The translations under genes were made by a program, and so were the position numbers. A stretch of DNA of 64,000 nucleotides from contig NC_083384.1 in assembly GCF_031755915.1 (NCBI RefSeq), forward strand, positions 23,515,001 to 23,579,000, given 5' to 3'. Below, in pieces: positions 22,565 to 33,566 of the stretch. Source of the stretch: Ziziphus jujuba (lineage: Eukaryota; Streptophyta; Magnoliopsida; Rosales; Rhamnaceae). Positions within the stretch are counted from its first letter, which is position 1; every line of letters starts with the position of its first letter. The notes under the pieces are model-generated. The model was given only the letters and a program-made list of their open reading frames with translations. It was not told where the DNA came from and searched no databases.

Positions 22565-23250
22565 TGATGAAAATGATAGTTTGAATGAAATTGTAAACAC
22601 TTTTACTAATAAACCATTTCAATACAATATTTTTATATGCACTTTGTACACTTGTGATAATAATAGAAAAAGTAAGAAAATGATAAATATTAGAAAAATA
22701 TAGATATCCTATCAAATTAAAAGTCCATCTTTCAACGACCATCTTGAGATAGCCTTACAAATAACAAACCCTTGTAAAACAATATTCGTCTTATGTTGAT
22801 AAGCAATTAATGGTTTTAAATATACTGATGACCTATCCATACTCCCCTTGTCCATACTCCCTTTGTTATTATCACATTCATATGTTTGGTAAGTATCATA
22901 TATTTTATCAAGATTATATAAATAAGCTAACAAATAACATTTTAATACATGTTATTTTGTAAATAAATTTGGTGAAAATTTTGGTACCTGTAACAATACT
23001 GTTTTTTTTCTTTTTTTCTTTTTTTTTTGTTTTTTTTTGTTTTTTTCTATTTAGTGAAAGTAAATTTTTACTTCCTTTAATTTTTTTTGGGAACACAAAG
23101 TACATTTTCTTTTAATTGAAAGATAAGGGAATTGATGGAAGAATGTTCAAAACACTTTTTTTTTTCCCCTTTAAAAGATATTTAGAAAGATTTCATTACA
23201 TGCATATATGACTTGCTAAAATTGATATTTCACATGAAAATCCCAAATTC
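22565..23250 (-). repeat. Probable Copia-1 5' LTR
   Basis: Starts (plus strand) tgatgaaaatg directly next to the PBS. AT-rich, with several T-runs (22990-23050). The partner LTR is absent from the window's left part, and the outer boundary cannot be fixed. Copia-2 coding sequence is recognisable from about 23290, so the LTR must end before that. Confidence 0.45.
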
Positions 23251-23259
23251 AAAATTAAA

Positions 23260-24440
23260 TCAATTTCTAGTTCAACTAAGTAACTAAAAAACACTAGGTT
23301 TGTGAAAATATTTTTCAATAATAGCCTTAAATTTAGTTGGATACCTTGGATTTTTGTTTGAATGGAAAGAGCCATATATAGTTAGTAAAATGGTCAATAA
23401 GCATAGGATATATAATATCTAAAACCATCAAGAGAAACAGTAACAGATGGATGCCAAACATTAGAATAAATTAAATCAAAAGGGAAAAAAAAAACTTTGT
23501 AAAGAAGAAACACCAAGTGGAAACATATGCATCATGTTACACTTGCAATAATTACATGAAATAAGAGAAGTATTTGACAACAATGGTAAATGATATTATG
23601 AAATTAAATGATGAACTACTTTAACAAGCAGATGACACAGTACTTTAACAAGCAGATGACCCAATTCACTATGCCACTCTTATATAGGGATTTTGATGAT
23701 GATGAGACTAATGGATTGATAGAAGAAATTGATGCATTAGATGGCCACTTATAGACACCATTATTACTATTGCCTTTCAGTAGCGATGGCCCTTAAGAAA
23801 ATCCTTCACATTAAAATAAGAAAGTAAAAATTCAAGGAAAGTATTATTAGCATGACATAATTGAGAAACAAACAATAAATTCTTTTTCATTTGGGGAACA
23901 CAAAGAAGATTAAAAAGTAAAAAAATTGTCTATGAGGATGAGATAACTATTTGGAACCAATATGAGTAATAGATTGTTTGGTATCATCACTAATCCTGAT
24001 ATCCTCATCAGAATAAAGAGATAAATCATACAAATTTGAAGTAACATGGTGGGAGGCTCTTGAATCAACAAGGCAAGAAGATGAGGCCAATGTTGGTAGA
24101 GGAACAATGTTAGCACTAGGAGAAGCATTGAATGAAAAATGTTGTGGTGGGTAAAGATGATGAATAAATGGTGCAATAGATGATCCATAATTTAGCCAAA
24201 GGGTCATTGCAAGCAACTTTCGGCACCAATGTGCATCATGATCATAAGAAATAGAGCAAAATTGATACACAACTCATTATTAAGAGAAGGGCCAATTATT
24301 AGTTACCGTAACAAATGGGGAGTGCCAATTTTAAGGTCTAGTGGAAGAGTAAGATTGATGACCACCATGACTGGTAGAAGATGAATCATGTGAAGTTGAG
24401 ATGGAGTTGGAACAGTTGCCCATGTAGTGGGTTGTAATTA
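23260..24440 (-). mobile_element. Copia-2: Ty1/copia fragment, minus strand (protease to integrase)
   Basis: Minus-strand blocks in order. At 24270-23950 there is a protease region with CLVDSRASHHVTS; the active-site D-S-G has become D-S-R. Next is an NLLFVSQLCHANNTFLEF-like GAG-pre-integrase region near 23890-23830. The integrase start (PFDLIYSNVWHPSVTVSLDG, then YILCLLTI in place of YILFVDH) is at 23480-23370, and the KYFHKP block is near 23310. Stops and shifts are frequent. Gag, RT and LTRs are absent. It is distinct from Copia-1, whose LTR adjoins it. Confidence 0.78.
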
Positions 24441-24599
24441 ATAATTGATGTATTAGACAAGGTGGAATTGTTCCACTTTAGTATATTCTTAAAAATCAAA
24501 GTCAAACTAGAGTGTGGAGTTTTCTTCTTTTTTTTTTTTTTTAAAAAAAAATTAAAGAGGAAACAAAGTCAAACTAGAGAGTGGCAAGTATATTTAACT

Positions 24600-24668
24600 A
24601 AATTATATTATTATTATCATTATTATTATTATTGTTATCATTATTATTATTTTTATCATTATCTTTCT
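24600..24668. repeat. (ATT)n-type imperfect microsatellite
   Basis: Runs of tta/tca triplets, interrupted. It lies just upstream of the LINE RNase H fragment. Confidence 0.85.
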
Positions 24669-24675
24669 TTTTTAG

Positions 24676-24870
24676 GCTAAAATCATGGCTTTTATTTTGG
24701 CTATGGAGTTTTTATTAAGTATAAATGGAATTATGTTTGGTTTGAATCTGATTCATTATATATGATGAATTTAGTGAAGTTAGCTTCTTATACTATTCCT
24801 GGGAGATTTATTGTGAGATGGTTTTAATGCTTAAGGTTTTCAGCATCTATTTCATATTATATGTCTCATG
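24676..24870 (+). pseudogene. LINE-type RNase H (RVT_3) fragment, left half
   Basis: Across one frameshift, the plus strand gives AKIMAFILAMEF, then the block around 'KWNYVWFESDSLYMMNLVKLASYTIPGRFIVRWF' seen in plant LINE/RVT_3 RNase H domains, and then YYMSHV. This fold cleaves RNA in RNA/DNA hybrids during LINE insertion. The fragment ends exactly where Copia-3 begins and continues at 33338. Confidence 0.72.
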
Positions 24871-25343
24871 TGTTAATGCTACAATAAGTAATCTAACATG
24901 TAGAAACTAGTTCCTATAGATTGTATGTACAATATTTTACTTAATTAAATATATATAAAACAAATTATAATCACTAACCTTTATAAGCGGCCATTGCAAT
25001 TTTGATATAATCTATACTCCTACAAAATAGAAAAACAACATAACAGCAGTGCCTAAATAGACACACTACTCTCTAATCCTCTTTCTCGCAAATTAGTAGT
25101 GATCTCACAAACTGTAAGAAAATATGCCTAGGTACTCTCAGTTACTTGTCTTATCAACAACCCCTCAACCTTTTAAATTGGCTTACCTATTAATTTTAAC
25201 ACACACTAAAATAATAATTTAATACATAGTAATAATGAAATATGGGAAATCCAAATGAGCTTCTAAAGAGAGTTAATCTTCTTAGAGTATATTCTATAAA
25301 TGAGTTATTGATTATGGCTAATTTACATAATATATAGCTAACA
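24871..25343 (-). repeat. Copia-3 3' LTR (473 bp)
   Basis: Aligned with 32853-33337 through blocks such as ataatctaacatg, actaacctNtataagcgg, cattgNaattttgata and gtgatctcacaaac. It is bounded by the PPT at 25344 and by LINE sequence at 24870. Confidence 0.87.
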
Positions 25344-25398
25344 TCCTCCCTCTTGGATTGCTTAATCATCACATACAATATCAAACTCACTTATTATA

Positions 25399-25690
25399 AA
25401 ATCCCCAAAACAAAATACTATTTCATTTAAGTATATAACCTGTCGACATGGCACAACAATATACCAGATTAGGTAGTAAAAATTCTATCAGTAAATCTTT
25501 CAAAACTAGATACCATTTTAATTAAGCACTTTGCTTGATGTAAGCTTAGTCTAAATAGTATAGGCTAATCTTAGCACATGAAATCCCCCAACATATAATA
25601 CCATTTCATTCGAATACATTGTGTATTGACAAGAAACAATGACATATTCAAATTAGGTAGTAGGACTTACAATGTTACTTATAGGTCAAC
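25399..25690. repeat. Diverged tandem duplication in the Copia-3 3' tail
   Basis: Two copies of about 175 bp: both begin near a tcccc(c)aa / ataccatttcatt block (25401 and 25582) and both contain attaggtagta (25469 and 25652). Many differences are visible. It is non-coding. Confidence 0.5.
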
Positions 25691-25812
25691 ATATATATAT
25701 ATATATATATATAGACTAAAAGTTTAAAAACATGAGTATTAACATAAGGAGCAACAATATGTGCAATAAATTTCTCATAAATAAATAATCATCCACACAC
25801 ATCTAGAAATTC

Positions 25813-25998
25813 TATTGTGCGGAGGTCCGCATCTTTTTATTATGCGAACGTCGCAAAGATGGCAGTTTTTGTGAACAATATTGATTATGGTTTTAAAAAA
25901 CCATCGTCTTTGTGTATATTATTGACGACAGTTTCTTCAAAAGTCATCATTTTTGTGGATGTCTGCACAATAAAAAGATACAGACATCTACACTATAG
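25813..25998. mobile_element. MITE-like element with ~50-bp terminal inverted repeats
   Basis: Left arm ttctattgtgcggaggtccg; right arm, reverse-complemented, ttctatagtgtagatgtctg. Both continue into catctttttattNtgc and are alignable over about 53 bp with scattered mismatches. The middle holds a smaller palindrome (atggttttaaaaaaccatcg). Total 186 bp, no coding. It sits in the non-coding tail between Copia-3 RNase H and PPT. The TSD is not clear, so superfamily is unassigned. A 126-aa ORF across it is not a gene. Confidence 0.6.
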
Positions 25999-26107
25999 AA
26001 AGCCTCCACATACATCAATGTATTCTTTAATACTCAAAAAAATAAATAATACTCAACACGGACATCATTGTAGCTTATATAATAAACTCCCACTAACCCA
26101 CAGCGTC

Positions 26108-27400
26108 TCAACTGTTCAACAATCTAATGTGGGATCCATGCTCCTCAAAATGCATGTCGGTAAGGCCATGATTAATGGATCTATCATCATGTTGTAAGTC
26201 AGTGTGTGAAAAAAAAAAAATGAGGCCCTTTTCAACTTTCTCCTTCACTACAAAATATTTTACATCGATGTATCTTGTTCCAGAGGTACCTTTCCAATTG
26301 TTGAAGAAAGACATTCCTACAGTATTATCATAGTAAATTGTGATAGGCCTCTTAATGAGGTCAATTACTCTCAAGTTATGAATAAAATTTCGAAGCCAAA
26401 CTTCATGACAAGTTGCCTAATAACATACCACATACTTTGCCTCCATAGTCATGGATGCTATCACAGACTGCTTGGCACTCCGTCAAGATTCAACTCCTCC
26501 TGCCATGTTAAATATATATCCAATGATAGATCTCCTATCATTCACACAACCTTTATAATTTGCAATACTATTACTAACTGCATCAAGAGATTTGATGCAC
26601 CAATATGTCAACATATGATCTTTAGTACCCTAAAGGTATCTAAAGAGTTTTTTAACTGCGTGGTAGTGAATAGGAACATGACTTCTTATAAATCTACAAA
26701 GCACATCCACTGTAAAAGCCATGTTAGGCCATGTATAAACTTGAGCATATATCAAACTACCAATTGAAGAAGAACAATGGATGTTTTTAATCGCCATCGT
26801 TTCTCTATCATTCCCGAGACATTGGTTAGAAAACATTTTACCCCTTGTGGCTGGTACAACTCTAGGAGAACAAGTGTACATATTAAACCTTTTAAAGATC
26901 CTATCAATATAAGTTATTTGAGATAACTGCAATATATAATTAGTTTTATCTTGAACAATCTTGATGCCCAAGATAAAAGAAGCTTTATAAAGATCTTTAA
27001 TATCAAAATGGTTGCACAATATCTGCTTTGTCTCAGTCGATAGGTTAGTATAATTGGTAGCAAAGAGTATATCATCAACAAAATGCATTTCTTAAGCTTG
27101 CAAACTAAATTATCATTTCTCACTTGCTAGAAGCCAACTGATTGAACCATATACACATCCTCACATAAATTACCATTCAGAAAAAGAAGTTTTGACATCC
27201 AGTTGATACAGCTCCGAGTCATAATAAGCCATAATTATCATAATGATTCTAAAAGAATCCTTTGTGGATACAGGAGACAACATCTCTGTGTAATCAATTC
27301 CCTCCTTCTAGCTTAATCTTTTGGTAAAAAGTAGCCTCATACCTCTTACTTAACATTGTAGTCTATTTTAGTTTTAAAGATCCATTTGCACCCAATAGGT
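26108..27400 (-). pseudogene. Copia-3 reverse transcriptase and RNase H, degraded
   Basis: The longest piece (27088-26630) has the RT catalytic loop as HFVDDILFATN and the following RT-RNase H connection up to VPIHYHAVKKLFRYL, with ITYIDRIFKRFNM on the way. RNase H continues at 26600-26400. The C-terminal end at 26374-26108 (VIDLIKRPITIYYDNT, then DVKYFVVKEKVEKG and a HIRLL-like end) is in another frame. Upstream RT blocks in 27400-27100 are broken. Several stops make it inactive. Confidence 0.82.
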
Positions 27401-27886
27401 TTGCTACATTCTACAAATGCATCCAACTAAAAATTTGAGTGCGAACTCTTATGATTTCCTTATAAGTGATTGGATGTGACTTATCAATTATGTCAAGCTC
27501 ATGCTCCTGTAGACAAACCTTATAGTCATCACGTATAGTGGTTGTCTGAGCCCTTTGTGACTTCTTCAAAGGCACATCAGCATTTGTAGCAGCTGGAACA
27601 TCCTGCATTTCAATAATGGGTTCACCCTAATCGACCTTTAGTTAGTAAATGATTGGATCAATAATATCTCTGTCAGGAACATCAATACTAGGAACAAAAG
27701 CACATTTTTCTCTTAATTGGAGCTCCCTTGGACCCACGCTATCATCAAAAACCAAAATCATCTTTAAAATAAATATCCCTGTCTCACTTAACAATCCTGG
27801 TGGTGTATGATGGATAAAAAAATCTAGAATCCTTGGATCCTATATAATAACTAACAAAATAACCACTAATGTTGATTTGGGGATTA

Positions 27887-29021
27887 TGATGAGAATCTGC
27901 TCGAACTTGCACAACTGACAACCTGCTGGAGTACTGATCCAATTATGGATGAAGACCGGACCAATCACTAGAGCTCAAACCAAGAGATTTAAGGACAACC
28001 TGGCTGCCTTTATATAAGGAATAATCCATTCTCAAAAGGGCTTGTCAATACCCAAAGATACAAAGCCCGTTTTAAGCATCCGATTGGTGGAGACCAATAC
28101 GGATCCGGGTAGCTATTTGCATGTAAATATGGACTCCGGACAGCAAAAAATGGTTCTACCACTTCATGGATTAAATGAATATCTTTAATAGGTCATGGAA
28201 TTAAGTTGAGGCAGCACCAAAGGCAAAGAACAAGGGGTTATGGGCATAGGGGGAAAACATGGCCGGTTTTACTGGATTATTTACTGGTTTTATAGTATTT
28301 TGTTGAGTTGACATTTTCTCTTTGTTCTAATCAAAGGCAACGTGTGGGACTCAATGATCATCCTATTTGGCATCCTACAAGGCATATGGAAGCTGATTTG
28401 GAGCTTAAATTGGTCAATATTGGTCAAAGACAACTTAGTTAGAAAGATAGTCAATTAGTTTCCTAATTTGATTTTGACTTTTTGTTTTAGGAAATTAGTC
28501 TTTTATTTGATTTTAATTTATTCATTAGCTGGAAAAATCAACTTAGGAAAGTTGTTATTTTATTATTTTCATTGTAAATTAATTAATTCCTAATTCCAAA
28601 ATAAAGAAATTAATTAATCAAATTTAGTTTAGGAAAGAGTAGGAAATTCGGCCAACATGTTTCCTTTTCTCTTTGGTGGCCGGTTTTAACCTAAGTTTCT
28701 AGGGTTTATTACTTTGTGACTTTAGCCTATTTAAGGTCTTATTTTTGAGGAAGAACACACCTTTAATAATATTAAAAAAATTAATTGTGAGATAGAATTC
28801 TCTTTGTTCTCTTTGAACACCTAAAACACCATTAGAGAGTGAGTGTTTAGTTTTGACTTATAAATAGGATATCCATTATCTATTGTGATGTCTTCATTAG
28901 ACCAAGGTTTCTAATCATAGGTTGGTTAAGGGTTAAGGTTTTTCCATAAGAACTTGAACTTAATTAAGATTCGGGCTAATATAATACGGGTTTAGGCACG
29001 AGTCGATCTAGGTTCGTATCA
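27887..29021 (+). repeat. Solo LTR of the Gypsy-A family (1135 bp, perfect 5-bp TSD)
   Basis: Runs from TGATGAGAATC to GGTTCGTATCA with an exact target duplication GATTA (27882-27886 and 29022-29026). It lies in plus orientation inside the minus-strand Copia-3 integrase linker. No internal domain remains, as expected from unequal recombination between LTRs. It carries the pol-tail frame (MKTGPITRAQTKRFK near 27949-27993). It fixes the LTR boundaries for the other three copies in this window. Confidence 0.94.
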
Positions 29022-29987
29022 GATTATAAATTCAAACCTAAGCTTTACAGCCCCATACTCGAAAATGGTGAACACAAATTTTTTCCCTAACTACGCTTTA
29101 AATGGAGTTTTGGGAATAGATTAACTCAGCACTTGATTTAGAATATAAGTCGTTGTCTTTAAAGATTCTCTTTATAAGTAATTTGACAAATTAGAATTTG
29201 CTAACATGCATCGCACCATATCCACCAAACTACAACTTCTCCTCTTAGCTATGCCATTTTGCTGAGGAGTACCTGACATTGTATATTGTGCATCAATGCC
29301 ACACTCATGTAAACAGTCTGCGAATAGTGCTGAGTTTCATCCAATCTTATCATATCTATAATAAACATTTACCACGTTTGTTAGACCTCACAACTTTTAA
29401 TTTTTATTCTTTTAAAGTTCCATATTTACCTTGAAACTTAAAGGTAATCAAGGAGTTTGACTTCTCATATATAAGCTCAATATGTCCATAATGAAAGAAG
29501 TTATCAATGAAGGTAATGAAATACCTATAACCTCCCAAAGCAAAGCAATTGGTGCGTAAGGTTCACATAAATCAATGTGAATTAACTCCAAAATATCTCC
29601 ACACCTATCAATCTTATCATTCCTAACTTTGGAATTCAACTTGCCCTTCACACATTCAACACAAGTTGACAAGTTGGAGAAGTCAAGATTAAAAAATATT
29701 CCATCCTTTGCTAACCTTTCCATTGTATGCCTAAAAATATGCCCCAAACTCATATGCCATAACATGAAAGAATTATTATTAATTTTTAGATGTTTGGAAG
29801 CAATAACAAAAGCAACAACAAAATTAAAAAAAGAATTAAGACCATTATTACCAAATAAATCAAGTTGATATAAATTGCCACATAAAGTTTTAAAACCAAC
29901 AAGTTTACCATCCTTATAAAGTTTAACTTTATTGTTACGAAACAAAAAATTGTAATCCTGACAATCCAAAAGAGAAACAAATAACAA
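29022..29987 (-). pseudogene. Copia-3 GAG-pre-integrase and integrase region, degraded
   Basis: 29987-29448 keeps a 179-residue frame. It holds VKLYKDGKLVGFKTLCGNLY, LWHMSLGHIFRHTMERLAKD and CVECVKGK (the HHCC zinc site: H..H and C..C), then LELIHIDLCEPYAPIA. Further integrase blocks in 29440-29040 are shifted (YRYFITFID-like, then KRGKC for the GGE region). The solo LTR interrupts what follows. Confidence 0.82.
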
Positions 29988-29999
29988 GTTCCTTATTAT

Positions 30000-31075
30000 T
30001 GAAGATCATTAGAAACTTCTTATACTCGAAAATATATTCTGTGGCAAGCTTTAACTTGATTGTTTCCGAGATATCTATCTTCACTCTTGAGCTATCTCCC
30101 ATCTAGACATGCTATTCAAGATTGGTTCGTTCTTTTTACTTATCATCCCCTGCAATAAATCAGTAACAAAAATTGATGCTTCAATATCCAATCACCAAGT
30201 ATTTATAGACACATCAATAATATTGGTCTCAATCATTAAGAGATTACCTTTCTTCTTTTGTTTTCCCTTCAACCTTCAACATTCAGCTTTTTTGTATTCG
30301 ATCTGTTGCAGTAGTTGTACTTCCCATTAAAGTACTCTTTCTTCTCACCTAAGGAAGAAGAACCATCCTTGTGTCTTTTGGACTTTACACTAGAAAACTT
30401 CTTTTTTTTAAGCTTGAATCCTTGTCCTTTCTTCAGAGAAAACTTCTTAGGTTTTTCCTCTTGATCTTACACGATGGTAACAAACCTTGACTTGTTTAAC
30501 TTGATATCATCCTCTTTGTTAACAAGAATGACAATTAACTCCTCCAGGTTGCATCATTCCTTTTTGGTATTAATGCTTGACCTGATATTATCAAATTGAG
30601 ACGAGAGGCTCTTCATTATAAAGTAGGTCAAGAACTCCTCATCAATGTCCATCTTAAAGTTCTTAAGCTTGTTATGATAGGAAGAAGGTGATGTAATATT
30701 CTTCTTCACTCTTTTAACCTTAGCATACTTGGTATTGCTATGAAGATCCAGGTAATGATACTTTCTCATTCATATGAAACTTAATAAACCTCTTTCTAAT
30801 TTCCTCAATATGTTTCTTGGCAGTGTCCATCTTTGGAAAACTAGCATACAAGGATTCATCCACATAGATCTCTATCATTATTATGCAGCGCATGTTAGAA
30901 TGCTTCTAATCTTTATAAAGTTTCTTGGTCACAATATTACTCTCATTGGTTGGCATCTCCTGTGGATTCATTTCCAAACCATATCCAGCTTCATTAATTT
31001 CATATTCATTATTAGAGTTTTGTTCCATTTTTGGTAATTTGTCCTATCCAATTTTATCATGGAAGTCATTGACAG
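30000..31075 (-). pseudogene. Copia-3 gag and protease remnant
   Basis: Gag starts near 31075 (IKLDRTNYQKWNKTL). It continues through 30769-30554 (EFLTYFIMKSLSSQFDNIRS, the UBN2/gag block) and a Lys-rich linker 30470-30350. The protease site near 30200 reads W-L-D-I-E-A where copia has W-x-D-S/T-G-A, so the catalytic triad is lost. Frames change at least four times. Confidence 0.75.
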
Positions 31076-32730
31076 AGTATTAGGGGTGCAATTAGCTGTG
31101 AAAATAGCAAATACAACAAAGCATTTAAAATATTAGACAATGCAATTGCTATTTTATAGCTCCTTAATATAAAACACAAAACACAAAACACAAATATTGC
31201 TAGAGTTTTTGTAGCACAAAAGATATCCATACATGGGCAATGAAAAGTCAACTAAATCAATAATAACCAAATTCATTGAACTAAGTCATCGATAGGGTAA
31301 CTCAAAATATGTGATTCATGATATTCAATCAACTTCCATTACCATTTTAAGAATCTCACTAAGTAATTAAACCACGAACTTGTATAGACCTTGGTTCACA
31401 AGTAGGAGAGAATAAACATATTGGCAATTTTGTGATATAGACAAATACCAAAACATGTTATCCACTCTGTTAATATTATATTGACACCCATAAACTAGAT
31501 AAAATTAGGTACTATAAAAGGTAAGAACCTAAAATTCTATTTATTATGTTAACATATATTCCATTGGTACCCATAATGTAGACAAAATAAGTTCATAACA
31601 AGTAAGTACCTAAAATTCTACAGTATTAGACCAACCAGGCACAAAGCCTTTATAAAAAAAGTCAAACATATTCTATTTTGACCATGGGTATTAAAACAAA
31701 AATTTATAACAAATGAGTACCTAAAATTCTACACTATTAGAACAACCAGGCACAAAGCCTTTATAAGGAAGTCAAACATATTCTATTTTGACCATGGGTA
31801 TTAAAAAAAAATTTATAACAAGTGAGTACCTAAAATTCTACACTATTAGATCAACCAGGCACAAAGCCTTTATAAGGAAAGTCAAACATATTCTGTTTTG
31901 ACCGTGGGTATTAAAAAAAAAATTGGGAACAGAATTTTATTTATTTATTTAAATAACAAAGTAAAACAAATAAATAATTCTTTTTTTTTTTTTTGAAAAA
32001 GGGTTGCCCACATTAGCACGATGATGTCATCATACTGAAGTTACCCTGAACTTTCTTTAAAAAAAAATGTTTGATAACGTCGGTGATGACACTTATGCTG
32101 ACTAAGCACCCCAGCCATAATATATTGGATGATGTCATGCTAATATCAGCATGATGACATTAGCACAGCCCAAACCACATGTTATATAGAGCTTATTCCA
32201 GCTCCAACCGTTGTGGGTGACTTATTTGCAACAAAGTAGATCGTACGATCCAGTTTTGACCCGGTGGGAAATGCCTTTTCCCGCCACCGTTTCTGGTCGT
32301 TCCAATGGTGTATGAATTGTCCGATGAGAGGTAATTGGAATTCAAGTCCAATTTGGGCAAATTTCAACCCAAAACCAATGTCTAATCACCTTACATATAC
32401 CGATGGGTTTTAAGAGTTCAATAGGTATTCATGTGTTTCAAACCAAATTAAAGGCTTAAATACATTCTATTCCATGCACAAAAGAGTTTTAAAAGCATCC
32501 CTACTCCCGATTTTATGCAAAAACAATTTTGTTACGACAAACTCAAACTGGGTTTAATTATAAATTGATTTCATAGAACAAACAATGGTCTCAAAAAAAT
32601 TTGAACCACATGAAAGTCAATTTGAAGCCAATCATGATATTTATCAAAATTAATTACAAAAAAGAATTGTAAACAATCAATTCATGCAATCGAGGATAGA
32701 TCATATCATAGATTAAAAGTCATAAATCAA

Positions 32731-32762
<32 letters not shown>

Positions 32763-32852
32763 ACATGGCTCTTATATAACACGACAGATAGATTAGATTA
32801 TGTAAGCAGATAATGAAATAGTAAAATAAAAGTACATAGTTTTGATACTAAT
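31076..32852 (-). other. Copia-3 long untranslated leader with tandem repeats and PBS
   Basis: About 1.8 kb between gag and 5' LTR, unusually long for copia. It holds three ~110-bp tandem repeats (31585-31920), TGATG/CATCA-rich inverted motifs near 32010-32165, a (TA)n run near 32731-32756, and a weak PBS (TTAGTATCAAAAC on the minus strand, 32852-32840). No credible ORF. Confidence 0.6.
31585..31920. repeat. Three ~110-bp tandem repeats in Copia-3 leader
   Basis: gtacctaaaattctacNNtattaga recurs at 31606, 31717 and 31826 (spacing 111 and 109), each followed by caaccaggcacaaagccttt and a ccNtgggtattaaaa block. A partial fourth unit is near 31525. Copies are about 90 percent alike by eye. Confidence 0.88.
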
Positions 32853-33337
32853 TGTTAGTGCTATAATAAATAATCTAACATGCTCAACACTGTTTCCCAT
32901 AGATCACATATACAATGTTTTATTGTATTGAATATATAAAATAGATTAGAGTCACTAACCTCTATAAGCGGTCATTGAAATTTTGATACAATCTATAATC
33001 TTGTAAAACAGAAAAAACAATATAATAGCAGTGCATAAATACACATATTCTTTTCTAATCCGTCTCTTATAAATTAGTGGTGATCTCACAAACCCTAAGA
33101 ATATATTGTATGTATTCTTAGTTATTTGCCTTACCGACAAAACATTAGTCTTTTAAAAACTTAAATCATATACAAGTTATATAATTTACTTATTAATTTT
33201 AACATACATCAAAATAATAATTTAATAAATAATATATAATAATAATAAAATATTAATAAGTTAATAAACAAGACAATTTCATCCTTGATATAAATAAATA
33301 CCATAAACAAATTATTGATTATAATATATATTTAACA
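32853..33337 (-). repeat. Copia-3 5' LTR (485 bp)
   Basis: Partner of 24871-25343. TGTTA...TAACA ends in plus orientation. The right edge returns to the LINE RNase H frame. Confidence 0.87.
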
Positions 33338-33566
33338 CAATATGTATCGACAGAGAAATGGGGTTGCTGATGTTCTTTTTAAAGCTGCCACATCAAAGAC
33401 TGATGTGACATCGTCCTTTTCACTCCCAACTTTTGCTACTCAACGTCATTTGGATGATTTAGTTGGCAATCAAAATTATCGATCAGTTAATTTGTCTTGT
33501 ATAGCTGTTTGGATTTCCCTTTGTGGGTGCTGTTTATTTTATTTTTTTCCCTCATGTACTTATTAA
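33338..33566 (+). pseudogene. LINE-type RNase H fragment, right half
   Basis: MYRQRNGVADVLFKAATSKT resumes the RVT_3 RNase H C-terminal block (family form: YREGNxVAD.LA) that broke off at 24870. It then gives a tail FSLPTFATQRHLDDLVGNQ and a stop at 33564-33566. A small indel at the junction prevents exact rejoining. The 3' tail of the LINE is not clear. Confidence 0.7.

Larger units (their letters stand above)
8691..23250 (-). mobile_element. Copia-1: Ty1/copia on minus strand, split by nested Gypsy-A
   Basis: Pieces of one minus-strand copia, read from right to left: 5' LTR beginning at 22565; PBS at 22564-22553 (TGGTATCAAAGC, initiator tRNA-Met type); gag 22505-22089; then an 11-kb insertion (11181-22088); gag again 11180-11050; integrase 11000-10290; RT 9700-9061; RNase H 9060-8691. 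The two gag halves meet in one reading frame across the insertion's 5-bp target duplication (gtaaa/ataaa), which is why I treat them as one element. Part of the region between gag and the integrase core is missing. The outer LTR boundary and the 3' LTR were not found, so 23250 is approximate. Confidence 0.82.
24871..33337 (-). mobile_element. Copia-3: Ty1/copia with both LTRs, minus strand (8.5 kb, carries a solo LTR)
   Basis: The 3' LTR is 24871-25343, followed (minus strand: preceded) by the polypurine tract AAGAGGGAGGA (25344-25356). RNase H/RT lies at 26108-27400, integrase linker 27401-27886, integrase/GAG-pre-integrase 29022-29987, degraded protease near 30200, and gag 30340-31075. A long leader spans 31076-32840, and the 5' LTR is 32853-33337. 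LTRs both start TGTTA and end TAACA in plus orientation and are clearly diverged from each other. It splits a LINE RNase H sequence. A 5-bp TSD is not clean (tcatg on the left; caatatgt on the right). A 1135-bp solo LTR of the Gypsy-A family inserted later. Confidence 0.88.

Noticed and set aside
25817..26197. 126-codon plus-strand ORF
   Set aside because: It runs over the MITE-like hairpin and antisense to Copia-3 RNase H.
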